Shown: positions 8,972 through 17,486, counted from the first letter of the stretch. The stretch is DNA of 64,000 nucleotides from Cupriavidus plantarum (GCF_905397285.1 NZ_CAJPUX010000011.1:21907-85906); one strand, 5' to 3'. The notes: a model not told the origin generated them from the letters alone. A program made the numbers and translations.

Positions 8972-9803
8972 ACTTCAACCCGAGGAAGTGCCGCGCATAA
9001 CGCGGGTTCATGTCCCGCACGCGCAACAGCGTGAGGAAGTCCGCCACGTTGAAGTCGGGATCCCAGGCTGGCAGGCCGCAGATTTTCGCGCCCAGGCGCA
9101 GATAGCCCTTGATCAGCGCGGGAGGGTCGACATCGAGCGTCTGGTTCAGGTCTTCCACGGGTAGCGGCACGCGCGGGAACGCGTGGTACTCGATCGGCGC
9201 CAGCGAGCGTTCCGCGAACTGCCGATAGAGGCTGGCCGCGTAGTGGCCGCCATCGCTCATGGGCACGCTCGCGCAGCCCAGCAGCGACTCGAGGCCATAC
9301 TTCTGCAGGTATTCGCCGAGTCCGCCCCACAGCGCCATGATCACGCTGCCGCTGCGGTAGTCCCGGTGCACGCACGAGCGGCCGACTTCCAGCATCTTGG
9401 GGCGCAGGTGGTTCAGGCGCACGAGGTCGAACTCGGATTCGGCGTAGAGGCACCCGATGCGCTTGGCCTGGTGCGGGGGCAGGGCGCGGTAGGTGCCGAC
9501 CACCTTCAGCGTCTCCTGATCGCGGACGATCAGGTGGTCGCAGTAGGTGTCGAACATGTCTACGTCCATGCCGGGCGTCGCGGTCTGGAGGCGGGCTCCC
9601 ATCTCCTCGGCGAACACCTTGTAGCGCAGGCGCTGGGCCTCTTCTACTTCGTCCTGGTGGCGTGCCCACGCCACGGTGAAAGCAGGCGTCGGATTTGACT
9701 GATCTTGTTGCTGACGAGGAAGACGCCTCCGCGCCGACTGGCCGGATTGGCCAGTGGGCAAAGAGTCGAAGAGCGGCTGGGTAGGCGTCGGAAGGTCTCG
9801 CAT
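8970..9803 (-). CDS. olsB: L-ornithine N-alpha-acyltransferase OlsB (GNAT family)
   Basis: OlsB transfers a 3-hydroxyacyl chain from ACP to ornithine to give lyso-ornithine lipid, the first step of a phosphorus-free membrane lipid. 277 residues from an ATG at 9803 with a good ribosome site (AAAGGA, 5 bases before); longer frames lack one. After a variable N-terminus of about 50 residues comes the family block EEAQRLRYKVFAEEMGA, then VGTYRALPP, LEVGRSCVHRDYRSG and the C-terminal DFNVADFLTLLRVRDMNPRY, all typical of the OlsB/haemolysin-type acyltransferases. No olsA is adjacent. Two clusters of 11-bp-phased Pho-box-like units lie upstream, consistent with phosphate-starvation control, as known for olsB in Sinorhizobium. 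Confidence 0.88.
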   Translation of the reverse strand: MRDLPTPTQPLFDSLPTGQSGQSARRRLPRQQQDQSNPTPAFTVAWARHQDEVEEAQRLRYKVFAEEMGARLQTATPGMDVDMFDTYCDHLIVRDQETLKVVGTYRALPPHQAKRIGCLYAESEFDLVRLNHLRPKMLEVGRSCVHRDYRSGSVIMALWGGLGEYLQKYGLESLLGCASVPMSDGGHYAASLYRQFAERSLAPIEYHAFPRVPLPVEDLNQTLDVDPPALIKGYLRLGAKICGLPAWDPDFNVADFLTLLRVRDMNPRYARHFLGLK

Positions 9804-9852
9804 GTGTGTCCTTTCGGTGACGAAACGGCTTCGAAACAATGTAGGGACGCCC

Positions 9853-9893
9853 AGTGACAACGCCGTGGCACGGTTGTGACGATTCCGTGACCA
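9853..9893 (-). promoter_or_regulatory. Candidate Pho-box array upstream of olsB (four units, 11-bp phase)
   Basis: On the plus strand GTGAC, GTGGC, GTGAC and GTGAC start at 9854, 9865, 9876 and 9887, exactly 11 bp apart. Read toward olsB they are TGGTCAC, TCGTCAC, GTGCCAC and TTGTCAC, separated by 4 bp each: the layout of tandem PhoB half-sites. The array lies about 50-90 bp before the olsB start. Confidence 0.72.
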
Positions 9894-9966
9894 GAATCGC
9901 GTTGCGTGGGTGCTTGCGGTGACTCTAACCGGCTTGCACGCCACGCGCCATAAGCTTTCCGAGAAA

Positions 9967-9995
9967 TGTGACGATTAGGATACAGAATTGTGACA
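9967..9995 (-). promoter_or_regulatory. Second Pho-box-like cluster upstream of olsB
   Basis: Read toward olsB this is CTGTCAC-AATT-CTGTATC-CTAA-TCGTCAC: three units at 11-bp spacing with A/T-rich 4-bp spacers, the middle one degenerate. GTGAC cores sit at 9968 and 9990 on the plus strand. The first two units match the Pho-box consensus well. It lies just beyond the sixA stop codon. Confidence 0.6.
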
Positions 9996-10029
9996 GCCGC
10001 AACGTGCGAAGACGAACAGTGCGGGGCGG

Positions 10030-10554
10030 TCAGAGAAAATCCGGATGGACGACCGCGCGCAGCGCCACCTGCCCCTCGGTATCGCGCGCGCGGGCGGTGA
10101 ACCACCAGACGCCGCTCTTGCGGACGCTCCACGGCATTTCGCGGCCGGCGAGCACGCGGCTGGCGACGCGGCCCAACCAGGGCTGGTGGCCGACGACGAC
10201 GACAGTCCGGTCGCCCCGGTGGCCCCGATCGGCGCCATCGACGCGGGCCACAGCCTCGTCGGCGCCGGGCCAGCCGACGGCCGCCAGCACCTCGGAGACG
10301 CTGGCGCCCAGGCCGAGCTCGGGCAGGACTTCGGCGTCGCTACAGAGCGCCGCGGCGGTCTCTCGTGCGCGCACGGCGGGGCTGCATACCACGCGATACG
10401 GGCTGGGGAGGTGATTGCGCAGCCATTTGGCCGACGCCTGGGCTTGCTTGTGCCCGCGCGGGGTCAGCACGCGCTGGAGGTCGGCATTGCGGGACAGGCT
10501 CATCGCCGCGGGAAGGTCTTCCGCTTCGGCGTGGCGCCACAGGATGAGATTCAT
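10030..10554 (-). CDS. sixA: Phosphohistidine phosphatase SixA (histidine phosphatase family)
   Basis: A 174-residue histidine phosphatase. The ATG at 10554 places the catalytic RHAE motif (LILWRHAEAED) directly at the N-terminus, as in SixA; longer frames add unrelated residues. Further marks are LTPRGHKQAQASAKWL, the SPAVRARETAAAL segment and the second catalytic His in VVVVGHQPWLGRVAS. In Escherichia coli SixA removes phosphate from phosphotransfer-system phosphohistidine. An insertion of charged residues (ARVDGADRGHRGDR, about residue 110) is unusual. It follows infA on the same strand, with a terminator between them. Confidence 0.9.
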   Translation of the reverse strand: MNLILWRHAEAEDLPAAMSLSRNADLQRVLTPRGHKQAQASAKWLRNHLPSPYRVVCSPAVRARETAAALCSDAEVLPELGLGASVSEVLAAVGWPGADEAVARVDGADRGHRGDRTVVVVGHQPWLGRVASRVLAGREMPWSVRKSGVWWFTARARDTEGQVALRAVVHPDFL

Positions 10555-10641
10555 GAGCGGACGGTGGCTGGACGAATCCCGAGTATGGTCAGCCACCTCG
10601 CGGGGCGCAAGAGGGTAGACCATGAGCCCGCGCGCGGGACG

Positions 10642-10690
10642 GAAAACAAGACGGGCCGCCGGCAGCTCGTAGAGCCTGCGGGCAGCCCGT
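10642..10690 (-). terminator. Intrinsic terminator downstream of infA
   Basis: Read on the minus strand, ACGGGC pairs with GCCCGT, continued by GCC/GGC and GCAG/CTGC with two mismatches and a 10-base loop (10651-10690). A T-rich stretch (TTGTTTT, 10642-10648) follows. It lies 86 bp past the infA stop. Confidence 0.6.
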
Positions 10691-10775
10691 CAGCCTGTGA
10701 TGCGGGGATGTCACGTCGGGGATGTCACCGCGCGAGACGCAGACGCTCGCTCACAGGGAAACGCTCAGGGACAAC

Positions 10776-10997
10776 TCAGGACTTGTGGCGGAAATTGATG
10801 CGGCCCTTCGTCAGGTCGTAGGGCGACATTTCCAGGGTCACGCGGTCACCGGCCAGAATCCGGATACGGTGCTTCTGCATCTTGCCCGAAGCGTATGCCC
10901 AGATTTCCACGCCGTTTTCCAGCGTCACGCGATAACGGTTGTCGGGGAGGGCTTCCGACACCACGCCGCCAAATTCAATGAGTTCTTCCTTAGCCAA
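10776..10997 (-). CDS. infA: Translation initiation factor IF-1
   Basis: IF-1 binds the ribosomal A site during initiation. 73 residues if translation starts at the TTG at 10997, close to the usual 72. The product AKEELIEFGGVVSEALPDNR (residues 2-21) and the OB-fold segments YASGKMQKHRIRILAGD and YDLTKGRINFRHK match the family closely. An in-frame ATG at 11015 would add six residues (MQRTTR) that the family lacks and would have the ribosome site inside the coding sequence. Many relatives carry more than one infA gene, so this may be one of several. Confidence 0.95.
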   Translation of the reverse strand: MAKEELIEFGGVVSEALPDNRYRVTLENGVEIWAYASGKMQKHRIRILAGDRVTLEMSPYDLTKGRINFRHKS

Positions 10998-11011
10998 TCT
11001 TGTAGTCCTTT
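10995..11011 (-). promoter_or_regulatory. Ribosome-binding site that selects the infA TTG start
   Basis: On the minus strand AAAGGA (11011-11006) stands 8 bases before TTG (10997-10995). The site overlaps the codons after the ATG at 11015, which has no ribosome site of its own. A TTG start may keep IF-1 synthesis low (inference). Confidence 0.75.
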
Positions 11012-11220
11012 GCATGCAGCCAAAGGCTGCGCGAGTTGAGTGAGCACCGTGCCGCATGGCACAGGCATCGCCGAGGGAATCGTGGAGGGGAGGGCTGTAG
11101 CCGCCGATCTGACGGTACCTGGCTTCCGGGCGTGCTCACAGACCCCGGAACTGACCTTCGCATTATATCACGCGGCGCAAATGACAAAGGGCCCGCGCGC
11201 CAGCGCGGGCCCTGCAAATA

Positions 11221-11297
11221 TGGTCGGAGCGATAGGATTCGAACCTACGACCCTCTGATCCCAAATCAGATGCGCTACCAGGCTGCGCTACGCTCCG
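11221..11297 (-). tRNA. tRNA-Pro (TGG)
   Basis: A 77-base cloverleaf. Acceptor stem CGGAGCG/CGCTCCG, D-loop GTAGCGCAGCCTGGTAGCGC, anticodon stem TCTGA/TCAGA around TTTGGGA (anticodon TGG), T-loop GGTTCGAATCC and an encoded CCA end. Confidence 0.97.
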
Positions 11298-11676
11298 AAG
11301 CCCGCGATTGTAGCCGGTTGTTTGCCCGTGGGTCAAATGCCACGCACGCCCTTCTCAAAGTGCGCGCTTCGCCGCCACGCAGCACCCTGCTTCAGGTGGG
11401 GTGGGATTCGGCTTGACTTGGGCCGTCGCGCTGACATAATCCGCACACCGCCAGGGTCCGATGCTCCGTTCGCCACGGGGCCAGGGCAGATCTCTTCCGG
11501 ACCCGGTCCCGACAATCACAACCATGGCACGCCCGGCTTCGCGCGCGACGCGGCGGCTGGGCCGTAGCACATCCGGAACCTGCGGAACAACAACAGGACG
11601 GCCCATCGCAGGCCGCAAACATCAGGGCACCATGGCCGTGCGGAGCCATGCCGTGTCCTTGTGAACGGGAAAGAAG
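11298..11676 (+). promoter_or_regulatory. Gap with a candidate sigma-70 promoter for the diguanylate cyclase
   Basis: No gene is supported in this 379-bp stretch. TTGACT (11413-11418) and CATAAT (11435-11440) are 16 bp apart on the plus strand, which would give a leader of about 230 bases before the cyclase start at 11677. A 15-codon reading frame at 11524 is too short and featureless to call. Confidence 0.5.
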
Positions 11677-12975
11677 ATGTTTCAGTCGCAGGTGGTGGTG
11701 CTGATCGCAGGCTTGTTCGCGCTGCAGATGGCGGTCGTCTGCGCCGTGCTGCGGCGCTCGCCGGGGATGGGACGCAGTGGCCTGAGTTCGTGGGCCGCGG
11801 GCGACCTGATCGTGACCCTGGCCGTCGTCCTGCTCGCGGCCCACACGATGCGTCCGGATTTGCCGCTCGAGGCGGTGCCCGAGCTGTTGCTCACGGGCGG
11901 CCTCTCCATGATGGTCTATGGCATGCGCCATTTCGTCGGCCGCCCGGGACGCGGACTGGTGCTGCTCGCCCTGAACGTGCCCGGGCTTGCGGCGCGCGGC
12001 GCGGCGGCGATTGACCATGGATTCGCGCCGGTGGCCCACGGTGTGTCCATGTTGCACGCCGCTTCGGGACCCGCGGTGGCGTCACTGACGCTCGCCGCCT
12101 CGGTCGTGCAGATCCTGCTGTTGCTCGAACTCGTGCGGATCACGGTGCCGCGCGTCCCGGCGAAGCGCGGCACGGGACGGCTGGCCGCGTTGTCGCTGGT
12201 CCTCGTGGCGCTGGCGTGCACGGTGCTCATCGGCATGCTGATCGCGCCCTCGGTCGTCATGCTCGCCGATGGGCGCCATCTGCCCGCGGTGACGTCGCAC
12301 GACGGCATCGTCGTGCTGCTCGTGTTCGGCATGGTCGGACTCTCGGTCAGCTTCGCTCTGATGGCGCACGACCGGCTGCGTCGCATGCTCGAGCGCCGCG
12401 CGCGCCACGACGACCTGACCGACGTGCTGTCGCGGGGGGCCTTCTGGGAAGAGCTGGAACTCGCATGCAAGAAGGCGGAGCGGACGCGCCAGCCGCTGAC
12501 GGTCGCGTTCATCGACCTCGATCACTTCAAGGCCATCAACGACTTGTACGGCCACCTTGCTGGCGACAGCGTGCTGCGTCATTTCGCGGGACTGCTGCGC
12601 CGGAACGCGCCGCCGGGCTCGGTGGCCGGCCGCCTTGGCGGAGAGGAATTCGCGGTCGTGATGCCCGCCACCACGATGGAAGCGGGGCGCGCCGCGAGCC
12701 TGCGCCTGAACACGCTCGTGCGCGCCACGCCGTGTCCGTCGGAGCCCGATCCGATTTCCTACACCGTCAGCATCGGCATGGCGGAGCGCCATCCGGGCGA
12801 AAACGCCGATGCGGTCATGCGGCGCGCGGACCGGGCGCTGTACGACGCCAAGCTGATGGGCCGGAATTGCGTGTCTTCCCACGACAGCGGCGATGTTCCT
12901 GGCATGCCGCGCCGACCGCGCGTGCGTGAGGATGAGCGTCCCTCGCCCGACGGCGCGGTCAAGCCGCGGCCATAA
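11677..12975 (+). CDS. Membrane diguanylate cyclase (GGDEF domain)
   Basis: A 432-residue inner-membrane protein predicted to make cyclic di-GMP. About six hydrophobic segments occupy residues 5-235, with no recognised ligand-binding domain. The GGDEF domain follows: RRARHDDLTDVLSRGAF, FIDLDHFKAINDLYGH and GRLGGEEFAVVMP. The signature is GGEEF, an active form. No RxxD inhibitory site is seen just upstream, so product feedback may be absent. The C-terminal 40 residues are Pro/Arg-rich and look disordered. The ATG at 11677 follows a purine-rich GGGAAAGAAG. It stands alone between tRNA genes; its signal and target are unknown. Confidence 0.9.
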   Translation: MFQSQVVVLIAGLFALQMAVVCAVLRRSPGMGRSGLSSWAAGDLIVTLAVVLLAAHTMRPDLPLEAVPELLLTGGLSMMVYGMRHFVGRPGRGLVLLALNVPGLAARGAAAIDHGFAPVAHGVSMLHAASGPAVASLTLAASVVQILLLLELVRITVPRVPAKRGTGRLAALSLVLVALACTVLIGMLIAPSVVMLADGRHLPAVTSHDGIVVLLVFGMVGLSVSFALMAHDRLRRMLERRARHDDLTDVLSRGAFWEELELACKKAERTRQPLTVAFIDLDHFKAINDLYGHLAGDSVLRHFAGLLRRNAPPGSVAGRLGGEEFAVVMPATTMEAGRAASLRLNTLVRATPCPSEPDPISYTVSIGMAERHPGENADAVMRRADRALYDAKLMGRNCVSSHDSGDVPGMPRRPRVREDERPSPDGAVKPRP

Positions 12976-13055
12976 GCCCCCGATTTTCACCGCCCACATC
13001 GCCGGGTCTTCTGGCGCGACCGCGTGTGCGGTAGAATGCGGGCCTCTTCTCCCGG

Positions 13056-13132
13056 CCGCCCTTAGCTCAGTTGGATAGAGCACTCGCCTTCTAAGCGAGC
13101 GGTCACACGTTCGAATCGTGTAGGGCGGGCCA
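13056..13132 (+). tRNA. tRNA-Arg (TCT)
   Basis: A 77-base cloverleaf. Acceptor CCGCCCT/AGGGCGG, D-arm TAGCTCAGTTGGATAGAGCA, anticodon stem CTCGC/GCGAG around CTTCTAA (anticodon TCT), T-loop CGTTCGAATCG and an encoded CCA. It closely resembles E. coli tRNA-Arg(TCT). Confidence 0.97.
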
Positions 13133-13167
13133 GATCAATCCTCTTGCAGTCCTCTCTCTTGCGCGCG

Positions 13168-16116
13168 TCAATCGACGGTGTCGTGGCGCAGCCGCTCGAT
13201 CAGCGCGCGGGCCTGTTGCAGGTCCGCCGTGCCGTGGCCTTCCGTGAATCGCGACAGCACGCCGTCGAGCGCGGTGGCCGCTTCGGCGCCCCGGCCGTGC
13301 GCGCCGAGCAGGCGGCCATAGCTCGTCATCGCGCGCAGTTCCCACGAAAGCGCGTGGCTTTCGCGGGCGGTGCCGATCGATCGCAGAAAGCACGTCTCCG
13401 CATGCGCCGGACGCGATTCCAGGCGCCAGAGTTCGCCCTTGATGCGTAGCAGCTCCGCCATGCTCCAGCATTCACCGCTCGTGACCGCGGCGCTGATGGC
13501 GGCATCGGCCGTGGCATGGGCGCCCGACAGGTTGCCCGACGCGCCGAGGCCCTCGGCCAGCGCGCCCAGAAACGCGGGGAATCGCAGGCGGAAACCGCAG
13601 TCGTCGAGTTCCGCGATGGCATCGCGCAGCAGGTGGATGCCGCTCCGGTCGTCGAGCGCGATCCGCAATAGTCCGTCAATCGCCGCGCTCAGCGCGTTCC
13701 AGTAACCGATCGGATGCCGCGCCAGATGCTCGCGCAGCAGCGCAAGGCCGTCGCGCGCGCCCGCGTAGTCGCCCACGTGCAGCGCGATCGAGCACGTCCC
13801 GTGTACGAGCGCGTTGGAGATGGACAATGCGTGGGCGGTCATCTGCGCGTGCGTGAACGCGTTGCGCGCCGCATCGACCGCGCGATCGGGATATCCGCGC
13901 AGCCACAGCACGTTGGACAGCGTGCCATAGGCCGCGGCGCGCTGGTCGAGCTGGAACCGCGCGATATGCGAGCGGCGCGCGGACGGCACGTAGGCGGACA
14001 GCATGCGCTCCAGATGGCTCTGCGCCTGCGTCTGGTCTCCCAGATAGCGTAGCGAGGTGGCCGTCATGCGATCGACACTCGACTGCGCCGCCGCGTCGCC
14101 GGACGCGTCCGCCAGCGCGCGGAATCGCGCCTCGAGTTCGAGCGCGGCGCGATGCTCGCCGCGATACGTGTGGTAGACGGACAATCCCCACAGCGCGCGC
14201 AGGCGGTACTCCGCATCGTCATTGTGTTCCGCGAGCGCAAGCGTGCGCTGCCACGCGCTGCCCGCTTCCGGCGTCGATCCCGTGGCATAAAGCAGTGCCG
14301 CGGCAAGGGCGCCGGTGAGCTTCATCGCCACCACGCGCTCGTGCTCCGCGTCGAGGATCTTCAGCGCGCGGCGGACGAACTGCTGGCACTCGTCGTAGCG
14401 CGACAGGTGCATCCATAGCGGAATGGCGGCAAGCGTCAGCGCGACCGCCATGTCCTTGGCGGGCGCGTCCATCGTGCCGCGCGCGTCTTCGGCCGAGAAA
14501 GCCCATTTGAGCGCCGCGCGCACGTCGTCGATCTTGTCGTGATGATCGCGCAGCCATTCGTCGGTGGGTCGCGACTCCCATTCCGATTCCGCTTTTGCCA
14601 GGCGCTGCATGGTGAGCTGCGCATGGTGGCGCAGCCATAGCTCGAGTTCGTGCGCGTCCTGCAGCTTCTGCTGGCCGTATGCGCGCGTGGTGTCCAGCAG
14701 CCGGTAGCGCACGACATCGCGGCTCAGGTCGGCGACGACGAGGGACTTCGCGACGAGCCGCGCGAGCTTGTCGGCGATGCCCGGCGCATCGTGGAGCGCG
14801 TGCGACGCGTGAGGGCCGGACTGCCGACATAGCGCGGCCGCGGCCTCCAGCGTGAACGGCGCGACGAATACCGACAGGCTCCGCAGCAGCGCCTGTTCGT
14901 CGGGCGGCAGCGCGTCGTAGCTCCAGTCGAGCGCGGCGCCGAGCGTGCGGTGCCGGGGCAGGGCGCCGCGCCGGTCCTGCGTCAGGACGCGGAAGCGATC
15001 GTCGAGCATCAGCTGCAATTCGCGGATGCCGTACGCGTCCACGCGCGTCGCCGCGAGTTCGATGGCCAGCGCGATGCCATCGAGCCGCCGGCAGATGTCC
15101 GCGACGATCGGTGCGTCGTCGTCGCGCAACCGGAAGTCGTCCACGCATTCCGACGCGCGGCGCACGAATAGCGCCACCGCGGCGTAGGTGAGCGCTTTCT
15201 CGGCGCTGAGCGTGACCGACGGTGGGGGAAGATCGAGCGGCTGCAGCCGGTACACGCATTCGCCGCGCACGCGCAGTGTCTCGCGGCTCGTTGCCAGGAC
15301 GGATAGATCGGGTATCGCAGCCAGCATCTGGTCGACGTGCGCGGCGACTTCCTCGATGAACCGTTCGCAGCTGTCGAGCACGAGCAGCGTGGGGCGCCCG
15401 TGCAGCGCCTGCGCAAGGGCCTGCGCGAGCGCGGGCGCCGAATCGCTGGCCTGCGGCGTGAGCCCGGCCGCCGCGGCGATCGCGTTGCCGACGAACTTGC
15501 CGTCGCGGACCGCGCCGAGGTCGGCGAAGCACACCTCTACGTCCAGCCCGAGCGCGATGTCCTTCGCCACGCTGATCGCCACCGTAGTCTTGCCAATGCC
15601 GCCGGGACCGAGCACCGTCACGAGGCGGTGCTGCCGCAATTGCTGTCCGATTGCTTCGATGATGGGGCCGCGGCCGAGCACGCAGGTAGTGAGGGCGGGC
15701 AGCCCCGATGCGCGCGGCATGGGCACAGGAGCCTGCATGGCCAGGCGTCCGCCGACGACGGGCGTTACGAAGCGATAGCCTCTGCCCACGACCGTGGCGA
15801 TGTAGCGCTGGCCATTCTGCCCGTCGCCGAGCGCGCGCCGCAGCGCGGTCATATGGACCTTCAGATTGCTCTCCTCAACCACGGTGTTGGGCCAGGCGCG
15901 GCGCATCAGTTCGCCCTTGGAGACGAGTTCACCGCTGCGCTCCGCGAGCGCCGCGAGCAATTCGATCGCGCGAGCGCCCAGGTGGACGGGGGCGTCGTCC
16001 TTGAGCAGCAACTGCCGTGCGGGAAAGAGCCGGAAGGGCCCAAAGGAGAAGACCGGCGCGCTGGCGGGATCCTGCGCTGGAGGAAGCGTGCGGGAATGGA
16101 TGGTTTCGAGGGTCAC
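13168..16116 (-). CDS. Winged-helix STAND ATPase transcriptional regulator
   Basis: A 982-residue regulator in three parts. Residues 22-120 form an OmpR-type winged helix (FGPFRLFPARQLLLKD to GRGYRFVTPV). Residues 140-480 form a STAND/NB-ARC-like NTPase with P-loop GPGGIGKTT (170-178), Walker B LLVLDSCE and sensor LATSRETL. The remaining ~480 residues are alpha-helical, TPR-like repeats. Such proteins are thought to assemble when the repeat domain binds a ligand; the ligand here is unknown. The start codon is GTG at 16116. A shorter relative lies at 17631-19013, with an Old Yellow Enzyme homologue between them. It may control that enzyme, but no operator was identified. Confidence 0.88.
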   Translation of the reverse strand: MTLETIHSRTLPPAQDPASAPVFSFGPFRLFPARQLLLKDDAPVHLGARAIELLAALAERSGELVSKGELMRRAWPNTVVEESNLKVHMTALRRALGDGQNGQRYIATVVGRGYRFVTPVVGGRLAMQAPVPMPRASGLPALTTCVLGRGPIIEAIGQQLRQHRLVTVLGPGGIGKTTVAISVAKDIALGLDVEVCFADLGAVRDGKFVGNAIAAAAGLTPQASDSAPALAQALAQALHGRPTLLVLDSCERFIEEVAAHVDQMLAAIPDLSVLATSRETLRVRGECVYRLQPLDLPPPSVTLSAEKALTYAAVALFVRRASECVDDFRLRDDDAPIVADICRRLDGIALAIELAATRVDAYGIRELQLMLDDRFRVLTQDRRGALPRHRTLGAALDWSYDALPPDEQALLRSLSVFVAPFTLEAAAALCRQSGPHASHALHDAPGIADKLARLVAKSLVVADLSRDVVRYRLLDTTRAYGQQKLQDAHELELWLRHHAQLTMQRLAKAESEWESRPTDEWLRDHHDKIDDVRAALKWAFSAEDARGTMDAPAKDMAVALTLAAIPLWMHLSRYDECQQFVRRALKILDAEHERVVAMKLTGALAAALLYATGSTPEAGSAWQRTLALAEHNDDAEYRLRALWGLSVYHTYRGEHRAALELEARFRALADASGDAAAQSSVDRMTATSLRYLGDQTQAQSHLERMLSAYVPSARRSHIARFQLDQRAAAYGTLSNVLWLRGYPDRAVDAARNAFTHAQMTAHALSISNALVHGTCSIALHVGDYAGARDGLALLREHLARHPIGYWNALSAAIDGLLRIALDDRSGIHLLRDAIAELDDCGFRLRFPAFLGALAEGLGASGNLSGAHATADAAISAAVTSGECWSMAELLRIKGELWRLESRPAHAETCFLRSIGTARESHALSWELRAMTSYGRLLGAHGRGAEAATALDGVLSRFTEGHGTADLQQARALIERLRHDTVD

Positions 16117-16223
16117 GATGCGCCGGGACAGTGGGATGGTCTGTCAACGCCACGCAGGGCGGTGCGTGCATCCCCGCAGTATAGGAGACGGTGGTTACCG
16201 CGGTATCCGGAGGCCGGGCCGCG

Positions 16224-17486
16224 CTAGTCGCCGGCCCACTGCATGCCGCCGTCTTGTCCGCGTGCCCAGGGATGCGCGGCCTGCGCACGGCCGCAGAGCT
16301 GGACGCCCGCATGGCGAGGCCAGAAGGGATCGTCGAGAATCGCCTGGTCGATCGCGACAAGATCGGCATCGCCCGTGCCGATGATGGCCTCGGCCTGTTC
16401 GAAGCCGGTGATCGCGCCGGTGGCGATGACGGGCAGCCCCGTCTCCTGCCTGAGCGCGCGCGCGAGCGGGACGAGGTAGCCGGCCCCATACGGGACGTTT
16501 TCGCCCGCGAGCAGGCCGCCCGCGCTCACGTAGAACGCGTTGCATCCCTGCGTGGCGAGGCAACGCACGAACACGCTGGCCTGCTCGAGGTCCCACCCCT
16601 GTCCCATCCAGTCCTGCGCGGGAATGCGGCAGGCGAGCGGCCGGCCCTGGGGCAGCGCATCGCGCACGGCGGCAAAAACTTCGAGCGGAAACCGCAGACG
16701 GTTCTGCAGCGTGCCGCCGTACAGGTCGTTGCGGCGATTCGAGAGCGGCGAGAGAAACTGGTGCAGCAGGTGGCCGCCCGCCGCATCGATGAATACGGCA
16801 TCGACGCCCACGTTCACCGCGCGGCGCGCGGCGGCGACGAAGGCTTCGCGAATGACGCGCATGTCCTGATGGTCGAGCACTTCGGGCAGCACGTGTCCGC
16901 TGTCGTACGCGAGCGCCGAGGGCGCGACGGTCTGCCAGCCGAGGCCCTCGGCCGGCCCGATCTGCGCGCTGGCGACGCCGCTCGAGTGACCGGGGATGTC
17001 GTTCGATCCCCTGCGGCCCGCGTGGCTGAGCAGGATGGCGATCGGCATGTCGGACCATCGGCGCAGGCTTTCGATCGTCAGGCCCATCGCCGCTTCCGTC
17101 ATGCTGTTCCAGAGTCCCAGGTCCGCATGCGTGGACCGGCCTTCCGGCAACACGGCCGTGTGCTCGATGGCGAGCAGCGCCGCGCCCGAGAGCGCAAGCC
17201 GGCCCAGATGGATCAGGTGCCAGTCGCTCATGCAGCCGTCATTGGCGGCGTACTGCCGCATGGGCGCGATAACGACACGATTGAGCAGTTCGAGGCCATC
17301 GATGGTCAACGGACGCAGCAGGCGAGGCCGGCGCGGCGCGCGGCCGCGTCGGCATGCGGGGCGCAGTATCGTGCCCGGCGTCCCCGGCGACAGCGCGCTC
17401 GCCGCGAGCGCCGTGGAGCCGAGCGCGGATGCGGCAAAGCCGGAACGTCCCAGTACGGGCGATCCATTGCAAGGCTTGGCGGTCAT
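16224..17486 (-). CDS. Old Yellow Enzyme-family NADH:flavin oxidoreductase with altered active-site motifs
   Basis: A 420-residue TIM-barrel flavoprotein homologue, probably an ene-reductase by descent. Family blocks are clear: NRVVIAPMRQYAANDG, DWHLIHLGRLALSGAAL, LPEGRSTHADLGLW, LLSHAGRRGSN, FLSPLSNRRNDLYGG and the C-terminal GTGDADLVAIDQAILDDPFW. Two usually conserved spots are changed. The SPMCQY-type Cys that touches FMN in YqjM-like enzymes is Arg (residue 77). The IHAAHGYL motif reads IDAAGGHL. About 55 low-complexity residues precede the barrel. The ATG at 17486 has a GAGGGG ribosome site. It follows the short STAND regulator on the same strand (144-bp gap). Activity may be altered or lost. 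Confidence 0.85.
   Translation of the reverse strand: MTAKPCNGSPVLGRSGFAASALGSTALAASALSPGTPGTILRPACRRGRAPRRPRLLRPLTIDGLELLNRVVIAPMRQYAANDGCMSDWHLIHLGRLALSGAALLAIEHTAVLPEGRSTHADLGLWNSMTEAAMGLTIESLRRWSDMPIAILLSHAGRRGSNDIPGHSSGVASAQIGPAEGLGWQTVAPSALAYDSGHVLPEVLDHQDMRVIREAFVAAARRAVNVGVDAVFIDAAGGHLLHQFLSPLSNRRNDLYGGTLQNRLRFPLEVFAAVRDALPQGRPLACRIPAQDWMGQGWDLEQASVFVRCLATQGCNAFYVSAGGLLAGENVPYGAGYLVPLARALRQETGLPVIATGAITGFEQAEAIIGTGDADLVAIDQAILDDPFWPRHAGVQLCGRAQAAHPWARGQDGGMQWAGD

Noticed and set aside
11461..11664. A 67-codon reading frame before the diguanylate cyclase
   Set aside because: Arg/Thr-rich composition, no ribosome site and no family resemblance; more likely leader DNA.
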